This document shows, in pieces, positions 57,129 through 64,000 of a DNA stretch of 64,000 nt. Source of the stretch: Thalassomonas haliotis. Its GTDB lineage: Bacteria > Pseudomonadota > Gammaproteobacteria > Enterobacterales > Alteromonadaceae. The notes under the pieces are model-generated. The model ran no database searches. It saw nothing but the letters and a program-made list of their open reading frames with translations, and was not told the DNA's origin. The number at the start of each line of letters is the position of its first letter. Positions within the stretch are counted from its first letter, which is position 1. Made by a program: the position numbers and the translations under genes. The stretch is from contig NZ_CP059693.1 in the NCBI RefSeq assembly GCF_028657945.1, positions 5,828,001 to 5,892,000 on the forward strand, in the 5' to 3' direction.

Positions 57129-59309
57129 TCAGGTTAACTGTAAACGGCCGTTTGCATCGGTCAACGGCTGAGGAGGAGCTATACCGTAACCCTGGAGGTA
57201 GTCGACACCGATTTCTTCCAGGCTGGCAATAATGGCATCATTTTCAACAAACTCGGCTATGGTTTTTAACTGCATCACATGACCTATTTCATTAATAGAT
57301 TTTACCATGGCCCTGTCTATGGCATCGACCGCCATATTTTTCACAAAAAGGCCGTCTATTTTCAGGAAGTCGACCGGCAGGTTTTTTAAATAGGCAAAAG
57401 AAGACAGGCCGCTGCCAAAGTCATCCAGTGAGAGCCGGCACCCCGACTGCTGCAAATTACGGATAAAATGATTCACAGATGATAAATTAGAAATAGCGGC
57501 GGTTTCGGTGATTTCAAAACTGATCATGCCGGGGGGAATATTAAAATACGCCAGCTGCTCCTTTATAAACGCCAGGCATTGCTCATCGCTTAAAGTGCAG
57601 CCGGAGAGGTTGATGGCAAAATGGTAGCCTTGCCCGTTCAAACGCGCCCTTTCACTGGCAATCAATTTAAAGACATGGCAAATGACCCATTGGTCAATCT
57701 TCGGCATCAAGCCGAAACGCTCCGCCGCAGGAATAAATTCACCGGGAGGAATCAGTTTTGCGTCAGCATCGAGCATCCTGACCAGGACTTCAAAATGCTT
57801 GCTTTGCTTCATATCGGCCAAAGGCACGATTTTTTGCGCATACAGGGTAAAACGATCTTCGGCCAATGCCTGCTGAATACGGGGGAACCATTCCATTTCC
57901 CCCTGGTGATAGACGGCAGCACAGTTTTCCGAACGGTAAAAGTGTACCTGATCCCGGCCGCTTTTCTTGGCGGCATAGCAGGCGGCATCGGCTTTGCAGA
58001 GTATATCTTCGGCGCTTTTGCAGCGCGGGGTAACTTCCACCACCCCGATACTGACACCGATATTAAAGATTTTCTCCCCCCAGCTAAAACGAAACTGTTG
58101 AATGGCAATACGGATCATATTGGCAATGTTTGCTGCCGCCTTAGCCGGACAGTCGAGTAACTGAATGCCAAATTCGTCCCCTCCCAGCCTGGCCAGCAGG
58201 TCATTCGCACGGATATTACTCGCCAGTAAGCGGGCTATTTGTTTAAGCAACTCATCACCCGCCGCATGGCCGCAGGTATCATTGACGATTTTAAACCTGT
58301 CCAGATCTAGATAAAGCAGGGCATGGCAGCCATCCTGATGCCGGACAGTTTTCACCATTTCCGCCAGCTTGTCGTCGAATGCCCTGCGGTTAAGCAAAGC
58401 CGTCAGGGTATCGTGGGACGCCTGCCAATTGATCTGCTGCGCCAGCTGGCGCGCATTGGTGACATCCCGAAAAATAGCCACCACACCTAAAGTTTCACTA
58501 TGTTGATCACAAATAGGCGCCATGGAAAGCTCTATCGCCAGGTTGGCGCCGCTTTTCGGTTGTAACTCCAGCTCGTATTCACCAAGATCCGGCGCCTGGC
58601 CTTGTTGCAAACAATGGCGTACCGGCTCCGACCTTAGCGGCTCTTTTTTATCGATCACACTCAAGACATTCTTCCAGGGCAAGCCAAGGGCCTGCTGAAA
58701 CGACCAGCCGGTTAATTTTTCCGCAACGATATTCATATAATCTACCCGCCCGTCAACATCCAGGGTAATAACAGCATCGGCAATAGAAGACAGGATAGCC
58801 CGGGTATGAAGTTCCTGGTGCTTATATTCATCCGCCTGGTGGCGCAGCATTTTATCCCTGGCGCTGGCAGGACTGACATCTATCACTTGTACCAAACTAT
58901 AATGCCCGCCGTTGTGAATGGGTTTCACCATGATCATTTGCGACATCAGTTGTTTTTTCTTACGGTCTTCGGGAGATTTATACAGGGGTAAGCTGTGAGG
59001 GTTGAATTTTTGCGATAAAACCGCCGACATGCCCCTTAACAGGGCATCGTCTATGGCCTGTTCCAGACGAAGGTTGCTAAAACCGGTAAACAGCTGTTCC
59101 AGGCTTTTCCCGGTGGCATTATCGGCCTTGATGCCGGACATCTGTGCCATCCAGTTATTCCAGCAGACAATGTTTTTATCCCGGCCGAGAATAAAAATGC
59201 CGATATCACTTTTATCGATCACATCACAGGCAAGTTTTTCCAGGTCAAAATCCACAACGGCAAGATTTTGTGCCATCAGGTCTACTTTCGTTTCTTGCTT
59301 AACATCCAT
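57129..59309 (-). CDS. PAS-PAS-GGDEF-EAL cyclic-di-GMP enzyme
   Basis: A 726-residue cytosolic signalling protein. PAS one (about 28-145) and PAS two (about 168-288) sense an unknown cue. The diguanylate cyclase domain has an intact GGDEF (376-380) and a complete inhibitory I-site RAND (367-370). The EAL domain has EVLVR (507-511), the metal Asn in INLSG, FEITETAAI, DDFGSGLSSF and the catalytic Lys in FLKIDG. Both synthesis and breakdown of c-di-GMP therefore look possible. Last in a three-gene operon, 8 bp after the CheC-like gene, so it is probably governed by the response regulator upstream. Confidence 0.94.
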   Translation of the reverse strand: MDVKQETKVDLMAQNLAVVDFDLEKLACDVIDKSDIGIFILGRDKNIVCWNNWMAQMSGIKADNATGKSLEQLFTGFSNLRLEQAIDDALLRGMSAVLSQKFNPHSLPLYKSPEDRKKKQLMSQMIMVKPIHNGGHYSLVQVIDVSPASARDKMLRHQADEYKHQELHTRAILSSIADAVITLDVDGRVDYMNIVAEKLTGWSFQQALGLPWKNVLSVIDKKEPLRSEPVRHCLQQGQAPDLGEYELELQPKSGANLAIELSMAPICDQHSETLGVVAIFRDVTNARQLAQQINWQASHDTLTALLNRRAFDDKLAEMVKTVRHQDGCHALLYLDLDRFKIVNDTCGHAAGDELLKQIARLLASNIRANDLLARLGGDEFGIQLLDCPAKAAANIANMIRIAIQQFRFSWGEKIFNIGVSIGVVEVTPRCKSAEDILCKADAACYAAKKSGRDQVHFYRSENCAAVYHQGEMEWFPRIQQALAEDRFTLYAQKIVPLADMKQSKHFEVLVRMLDADAKLIPPGEFIPAAERFGLMPKIDQWVICHVFKLIASERARLNGQGYHFAINLSGCTLSDEQCLAFIKEQLAYFNIPPGMISFEITETAAISNLSSVNHFIRNLQQSGCRLSLDDFGSGLSSFAYLKNLPVDFLKIDGLFVKNMAVDAIDRAMVKSINEIGHVMQLKTIAEFVENDAIIASLEEIGVDYLQGYGIAPPQPLTDANGRLQLT

Positions 59310-59317
59310 ATCAAAAC

Positions 59318-59938
59318 TCAGTCTATCATACCAAAAGTTGTGTTGATGAGATCTGTGAGCGCCTGCATCGACTCAACATCCATCATCAGCGTTAGCAGGC
59401 CGTTGACATTATTAGCCTTCAAAGAAAAATTCATCCGCACCAGGAGCACCGCATCTGCTGACCGGGCAGCAACCAGGTTTCGGTTAAATATAATATCGCA
59501 AGCTCCCTGAGCGTAACGGGGCAGATCACAGTGAAAGCTCTGTTCAAAGATATTTGCCAGGCTGCCTAAACAGGCATTGAGAATAATATTGCCGACTTCC
59601 GTCAGTGCTTCCTGCTCCATTTCAGAGAGCATATCTAAAGGCAGACCATCCTCTTGCAGCAAGGCCCTGACCAGCTCCAGACTTTGGGATTCGGGAAATA
59701 ACAGAAAAGCATCTCCCCAAAACGTACCTTTAAAGGTTTCCTTAACCGCGGTAACTTCATTGCCAACCGTATCGCGAATATGGTCTACCGCAAGATGGCG
59801 CAGCATAATTTCAACACTGGGAATGGATAAATCCACTTTTTGTTTAACCATTTCACTCAAGGATGCCGCAGCTTTTCCCATGCCTATATTGAGTAATTCG
59901 GCGACAGCATCTTGTTGAAACTCAGTTAATTCGAGCAT
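59318..59938 (-). CDS. CheC/CheX-type chemotaxis phosphatase
   Basis: 206 residues. The two CheC helices with the Glu/Asn phosphatase pairs are visible: ELLNIGMGKAAASLSEMV near residue 14 and EVGNIILNACLGSLANIF near 117. CheC-family proteins dephosphorylate CheY-like regulators, and here the partner is encoded 6 bp upstream. The combination suggests a dedicated phosphorelay module with a c-di-GMP enzyme as output; that is inference. Confidence 0.9.
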   Translation of the reverse strand: MLELTEFQQDAVAELLNIGMGKAAASLSEMVKQKVDLSIPSVEIMLRHLAVDHIRDTVGNEVTAVKETFKGTFWGDAFLLFPESQSLELVRALLQEDGLPLDMLSEMEQEALTEVGNIILNACLGSLANIFEQSFHCDLPRYAQGACDIIFNRNLVAARSADAVLLVRMNFSLKANNVNGLLTLMMDVESMQALTDLINTTFGMID

Positions 59939-59944
59939 CAGCTG

Positions 59945-60301
59945 TTACCTCTCAACATAAGCCCGGATTTTTTCTTTGGTAACCGGCTTCTGAATGAAGT
60001 CTATGGCAAGGTCATTCGCCTGGTTCTTAACATCATTTTGAATATTCGCTGTGATGAGCGCAATTTCAGCTTGCGGGAAACGTTGCCTGAGTTTTTCAAT
60101 CAGGGTCAGTCCGTCCATACCCGGCATGTTATAATCTATGGTCATCCAGGCAATATCTTCATCCTGGCTTTTTTCCAGGGCTTCTTCGCCGCTGCTGGCT
60201 TCGATAACATTCCAGTGAGGGTGTATAGACAGGGTATATCGTTTGATCACCATACGGGCAAGACGGCTATCATCCACTATCAGTATTGCGTTATCTGACA
60301 T
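59945..60301 (-). CDS. Single-domain CheY-like response regulator
   Basis: 118 residues, one receiver domain with no output domain. Phospho-acceptor Asp lies in MTIDYNMPGMDG; the acidic pocket is ILIVDDSR; Thr in ALITANIQ and Lys in FIQKPVTK are in place. The frame extends 19 codons upstream, but the ATG at 60301 (MSDNAILIV) has a strong Shine-Dalgarno, AAGGAGG. First gene of the operon with the CheC-like and GGDEF-EAL genes; no histidine kinase is nearby. Confidence 0.93.
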   Translation of the reverse strand: MSDNAILIVDDSRLARMVIKRYTLSIHPHWNVIEASSGEEALEKSQDEDIAWMTIDYNMPGMDGLTLIEKLRQRFPQAEIALITANIQNDVKNQANDLAIDFIQKPVTKEKIRAYVER

Positions 60302-60514
60302 TATCTCCTCCTTAGATAAAATCTTATCGGGCTGAATTTCCGGACTCTGCTGATCCACAACGCTGCTGATTGTTTTTAGTGTAGGCTAAGAATTTAATTT
60401 TTACTGCCTTTTACCCGGGCAGAATTACCCTAAGCAAGCTTAGTGCTTTGCCGCAACCTGGCAACCGGCAAAGCAATAAATTTTATGCCCCGACATCAAT
60501 AGGAGGTAAATAAC

Positions 60515-60548
60515 GGCCATTACACCGGCCAGAAACCGGCATAATGGC
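60515..60548 (-). terminator. Hairpin after the aldehyde reductase gene
   Basis: Arms GCCATTA/TAATGGC enclose a second CCGG-rich stem, 15 bases past the stop of the minus-strand gene. The T run is weak, so terminator function is uncertain. Confidence 0.35.
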
Positions 60549-60562
60549 ATAAGCCATATAAA

Positions 60563-61720
60563 CTAGAGGGCCGTGGTCAGGATCTCACGGCTAACAGCTA
60601 ATGTGACATCACCTTTTTCACCTAATGCCGACATACCGTGTTGCTCCAGCTTGGCCAGCAAGTGCTCAACTTCCGCCGGCCCCAGATCCACTTCATTGAG
60701 GCGCACCGGCACTGCCATTTTCACAAAGAACTGCTCGGTTAACCGTATCGCCTCATCGATGATCTGTTCTTCGTCTCCCGCGGTTAACTGCCATACCCGG
60801 GCGGCATACTGCAACAACTTCTCCCGCTTGTTTTCCCGGCATACCTTCATCAGCGCCGGTAATACGATTGACAGGGTTCTCGCATGATCGATACCGTAAG
60901 CACCGGTAAGTTCGTGCCCTATCATATGGGTCGCCCAATCCTGGGGAACCCCGGCGCCGATCAGGCCGTTAAGGGCCTGGGTCGCGCTCCACATAATATT
61001 GCCGCGCACCTTAAGATCTGTTTTTCCCTCTTCAGTCAGCGCCCTGGGACCTTCTTCAATCAAGGTAAGCAACAGGCCTTCGGCAAATCTGTCCTGTACC
61101 TTGGCATCCACGGGATAGGTCAGGTACTGCTCGGTAATATGGACAAAGGCATCCACGACACCGTTACTGATTTGACGGTCGGACAAACTCAAACTGACCT
61201 GGGGGTCCAGCACAGCAAATACCGGCCGCACCAAAGGGCTGGAAAACGCCAGTTTACTGCCGTCCCGGGTTACCACGGAATTACCGTTGGACTCAGAGCC
61301 GGTAGCAGGCAAAGTCAATACCGCCGCTAAAGGCAATGCCCGGGTAACCTCCTGTCCTTTGGCCAGGATATCCCAGGGTTCATCCCCCTGATATAAGGCC
61401 GCCGCGGCAATAAATTTAGTGCCGTCAACCACAGAACCGCCGCCGACCGCCAGCAGATAATCGATATCATGCGCCTTAATCAACTCCTGCGCCCGCATCA
61501 GGGTATGGTAGCTTGGGTTGGGCTCTATACCGGAAAATTCAAACCATTGGTGGTTTTTCAACGCCTCGCTGACCTGCTGATAAACACCATTACTTTTGAT
61601 CGAACCGCCGCCGTAAGTCACCAGTACTTTGGCGTCGGCGGGAATTTCCCGGCTGATTTGTTCGATTTGCCCCTGGCCAAAATGGATGCGGGTCGGATTA
61701 TACAAACTAAAATTCAACAT
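60563..61720 (-). CDS. yqhD: Iron-containing alcohol dehydrogenase, YqhD-like aldehyde reductase
   Basis: A 385-residue NADPH-dependent reductase of short-chain aldehydes. The family start NFSLYNPTRIHFGQGQI, nucleotide site GGGSVVDGTKFIAAAALY, TLPATGSESNGNSVVT and metal His residues in DAFVHITEQY and HMIGHELTGAYGIDHARTL match YqhD/butanol dehydrogenases. In E. coli YqhD detoxifies lipid-peroxide aldehydes. It lies 100 bp downstream of the DJ-1-family gene on the same strand, so a shared carbonyl-stress role is plausible. Confidence 0.93.
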   Translation of the reverse strand: MLNFSLYNPTRIHFGQGQIEQISREIPADAKVLVTYGGGSIKSNGVYQQVSEALKNHQWFEFSGIEPNPSYHTLMRAQELIKAHDIDYLLAVGGGSVVDGTKFIAAAALYQGDEPWDILAKGQEVTRALPLAAVLTLPATGSESNGNSVVTRDGSKLAFSSPLVRPVFAVLDPQVSLSLSDRQISNGVVDAFVHITEQYLTYPVDAKVQDRFAEGLLLTLIEEGPRALTEEGKTDLKVRGNIMWSATQALNGLIGAGVPQDWATHMIGHELTGAYGIDHARTLSIVLPALMKVCRENKREKLLQYAARVWQLTAGDEEQIIDEAIRLTEQFFVKMAVPVRLNEVDLGPAEVEHLLAKLEQHGMSALGEKGDVTLAVSREILTTAL

Positions 61721-61820
61721 CTGTTCTTTACCTTATTCATTTTACCGGCTGATAGTGCCGATATGATTAACGCCAAACTTGCCCTGACAGGCAATTCTAT
61801 TCTCTTGCCCCTGGCGGCCA

Positions 61821-62510
61821 CTACAAACTTTTTAATAACGCCTGCGCCACCATTTCCGACGACGCCGGATTCTGGCCGGTAATAAGCGTCCCGTCCTGCA
61901 CCACAAAAGGCGCCCAGTCTTCAACCTTTTGATAATCGCCGCCCCGCGCCTTTAATTCATCTTCAAGCAGATAAGGCACAACCTGGGTTAATTGCACTGC
62001 ATCTTCTTCCGAGTTGGAAAAGCCGGTAACCGACCTGCCCCGGATATAAAAATCACCACCTTCATCTTTGACATTGAGCAAGGCTGCCGAGGCATGGCAT
62101 ACCGTCGCTACCGGCTTTTGCTCACGATTAAACGCGCTAATCAGGGCCAGTGAATCCCGGTTATCCACCAGATCCCACAAGGGACCGTGACCACCGGGAT
62201 AGAATACCGCGTCATACTCTTCACTGCTAATTTCAGATAATTTTACCGTGTTTGCCAGCACTTGCTGCGCCCTGGTATCCCGGTCAAAGCGCCGGGTGGC
62301 GTCGGTTTGAAAATCAGCCAGCTCACTTTTGCCGTCAATCGGGGGCTGACCACCTGCGGGGGAAGCCAAAGTGATATTTACACCGGCATCAAGCAGAACA
62401 TAATAGGGGGCGGCAAATTCTTCCAGCCAGAAACCGGTTTTCTCCCCGGTATCGCCCAATTGATCATGAGAGGTTAAAATGATTACGACTTTTTTATCGG
62501 CTAAGGTCAT
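61821..62510 (-). CDS. DJ-1/PfpI-family protein, Hsp31/glyoxalase III-like
   Basis: A 229-residue cytosolic protein. The nucleophile elbow VCHASAALL carries Cys138 next to His139, and Glu in FWLEEFAAPY (about 30-31) completes the Hsp31-type active site; LASPAGGQPPID and YPGGHGPLWDL are typical of the class. Members convert methylglyoxal to lactate or act as chaperones; which one applies is not known. Divergent from a LysR regulator 206 bp away. Confidence 0.9.
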   Translation of the reverse strand: MTLADKKVVIILTSHDQLGDTGEKTGFWLEEFAAPYYVLLDAGVNITLASPAGGQPPIDGKSELADFQTDATRRFDRDTRAQQVLANTVKLSEISSEEYDAVFYPGGHGPLWDLVDNRDSLALISAFNREQKPVATVCHASAALLNVKDEGGDFYIRGRSVTGFSNSEEDAVQLTQVVPYLLEDELKARGGDYQKVEDWAPFVVQDGTLITGQNPASSEMVAQALLKSL

Positions 62511-62716
62511 GGTTTTTCTCTTTCATAAACGAGGAAAATAAAAGCGGCAATTTTCAGGGTTGGCCCGGTATTGCCAGCGCATGGGGCTAGCTTACCCCCC
62601 TGAGTCACTTCTAACAATGCAGATAAAATCAACTTCATTGTTTAAATTATTTTGACAATAGCACTTGTCGGGTTAACTTGATAACATCTCAGCAATAGCC
62701 GAATCGGGCCGAAAAA

Positions 62717-63628
62717 ATGAATGTTTCTTTTGAACAGCTAAAAAGTATGGTGGTTTTTGCCCAGGTGATTGAACAGGGCAGCTTAAGCGCCGCGGCCAAG
62801 CACTTGGGCTTGTCACGCGCCGTGGTCAGCTACCACATCAAAAAGCTTGAATCGTCTCTGGGATTAAAATTACTCAACCGCTCCACCCGCAGCTTTACCA
62901 TGACCGAAGCCGGGCAGCAGTATTATTATCATTGCCGTACGATTGCCGAGCAGGCCCAGGCCGCCAACCAGCAAATTGAAAATTTCAAACAGGAGCCCGA
63001 AGGCTTACTCAAGATCACCTGCCCGGTGAATGTCGGTTTGCAAACCATAGTACCGGCCCTGAATGAGTTTAAGGCTTTATATCCGAAGATAGAGCTGGAT
63101 GTGATGTTAACCGATGAAGTGGTCAATATCATCCAGGAAGGCATAGACCTGGCTATCCGGGGCGCCCCGCTGGCTGACTCAGGTCTGCAGGCGACTAAGC
63201 TGTCCACCCTGGCCACCTGCCTGTGCGGCTCAGGCGAATATTTCAGAAAACATGGCCGGCCCGCCACGCCGGCGGAGCTGGGGCAACATCAGTGGGTGAT
63301 TTATAAACTGACCTCAGGTGTGCTGACCCTGAGCAAAGGCAGTAAAAGCTACAGCATCAAAACTCAGGGCAATATCAGCACCAACAATGCCGCCGCCAGA
63401 ACCGCTTTTGTCGAAGGGGGCCATGGCCTGGGGCGCATTCCCCTTTACGATGCCCTGCCGAAAATCAAAAGCGGTGCGCTGGAGCAGGTGTTGGCGGATT
63501 ACGCCTTGCCGGATATTGAGGTTTACGGGGTTTACCCCCCCGGCGGCGCAAGCGCAAAAAAACTCAGGTTATTGATTGATTATCTTAAGGAGTACTTGCT
63601 CAAAGAAGAAAAAAGAGCCGTTTTATAA
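62717..63628 (+). CDS. LysR-family transcriptional regulator
   Basis: 303 residues. The winged helix-turn-helix is at the N-terminus (LSAAAKHLGLSRAVVSYHIK, then LNRSTRSFTMTEAGQQYY), and the effector domain has the usual LysR-substrate pattern (ITCPVNVGLQTIVPAL; GHGLGRIPLYDALP). It faces the DJ-1-family and yqhD genes, which it probably regulates, as LysR proteins often control divergent neighbours. The inducer is unknown. Confidence 0.93.
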   Translation: MNVSFEQLKSMVVFAQVIEQGSLSAAAKHLGLSRAVVSYHIKKLESSLGLKLLNRSTRSFTMTEAGQQYYYHCRTIAEQAQAANQQIENFKQEPEGLLKITCPVNVGLQTIVPALNEFKALYPKIELDVMLTDEVVNIIQEGIDLAIRGAPLADSGLQATKLSTLATCLCGSGEYFRKHGRPATPAELGQHQWVIYKLTSGVLTLSKGSKSYSIKTQGNISTNNAAARTAFVEGGHGLGRIPLYDALPKIKSGALEQVLADYALPDIEVYGVYPPGGASAKKLRLLIDYLKEYLLKEEKRAVL

Positions 63629-63647
63629 GAATAAAATGCAAGTAAGC

Positions 63648-63752
63648 TGTGGATAAGCTGTCAGAAATGCAGAATAACTTGCAGGCACACAGCATAAAAG
63701 TGTATAAACTTGTGGATAGCAGGGATAACCTTGTGAATAAATTTGTGAAAAG
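63648..63752 (+). promoter_or_regulatory. Cluster of DnaA-box-like sites
   Basis: In the same orientation lie TGTGGATAA (63648, the exact complement of the DnaA box TTATCCACA), TGTGGATAG (63711, one mismatch), TGTGAATAA (63732, fits TTATNCACA) and the weaker TGTGAAAAG (63744). They sit after the LysR gene in a gap without other features. They could titrate or bind DnaA; nothing else here looks like oriC. Confidence 0.4.
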
Positions 63753-63806
63753 CCGCTCAGGCCAAGGGCTGCTGACCTGAATGACTTATTGTTCAAGCCT
63801 TAACCA

Positions 63807-63968
63807 TTATTTAAATAAACAATGCTTAGCGTAATCTTTGGCTTCGGTAGCAGTCCAGTCGCCTTTAGGTTTTTCCTTCATCTGGGCACACCATTTTTCA
63901 CTGCCCACCTCCGGCGCACAAGCCGCCAGTAAAAAAGATGCACTCAGTGCCAATATTATTTTTTTCAT
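63807..63968 (-). CDS. DUF3012 small lipoprotein
   Basis: 53 residues. The signal sequence (ILALSASFLLAAC) ends in a lipobox with lipidated Cys17, followed by APEVGSEKWCAQMKEKPKGD and WTATEAKDYAKHC. The pattern EVGSxxWCxxMxxKPKGDW matches the DUF3012 family, tiny lipoproteins of unknown function in marine gammaproteobacteria. Two further Cys (27, 50) could form a disulfide. Found by translating the minus strand near the window end. The ATG is preceded by AGGAAAAC. Confidence 0.85.
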   Translation of the reverse strand: MKKIILALSASFLLAACAPEVGSEKWCAQMKEKPKGDWTATEAKDYAKHCLFK

Positions 63969-64000
63969 TGTTTTCCTATTTTTTCGTCAGGTTAAAATAA

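Overview
The window comes from a marine gammaproteobacterium of the Alteromonadales, most likely Colwelliaceae and close to Thalassomonas. This rests on general gene content: a DUF2375 protein of the type known from Colwellia and Shewanella, cytochrome c maturation genes split into two divergent operons as in Shewanella, chitin-sugar genes, and many regulators and efflux systems. The genus is an inference and no database was searched. I see no tRNA, rRNA, CRISPR array, insertion sequence with a transposase, or prophage. Most genes look like native chromosomal genes with even codon use.

Layout. 1-4330: the 3' end of valS, a chemoreceptor and a CspA-type cold-shock gene. 4500-17920: a large minus-strand metal region with a TonB-dependent receptor, two PepSY membrane proteins (one fused to a ferredoxin/flavin reductase), a Cus-type copper/silver RND pump whose CusB carries two CusF-like domains, a DUF411 lipoprotein and a small Met/His/Cys-rich secreted protein. 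18040-27430: ferrochelatase, a periplasmic glutathione-peroxidase-like protein, ccmFGHI on the minus strand and ccmABCDE on the plus strand. Together these form a haem and cytochrome c assembly block. 27455-27739: a 52-bp tandem repeat array, followed by folD.

28880-45531: two TetR regulators with visible palindromic operators (the second faces an RND efflux operon), an orphan MlaC-like protein, nagA-nagK, pgi, a MITE-like element, a 631-residue protein I cannot assign, fadH and a GreA/B-like factor. 45609-50601: a YajR-type transporter whose own 5' end has been copied into a 101-bp tandem array, then uvrA. 50777-56083: a split spermidine-synthase-like pair, a 766-residue tubulin/FtsZ-superfamily protein as its own transcription unit, and rluF. 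56641-60301: a cupredoxin and a three-gene signalling operon (response regulator, CheC-like phosphatase, PAS-PAS-GGDEF-EAL). 60563-63968: an aldehyde reductase, a DJ-1 family protein with a divergent LysR regulator, a cluster of DnaA-box-like sites and a DUF3012 lipoprotein.

The best candidates for undescribed biology are the tubulin-like protein at 52712-55012, the self-copied leader array at 46989-47482, the CusB-CusF-CusF fusion, the unassigned protein at 40551-42446 and the two intergenic repeat families.
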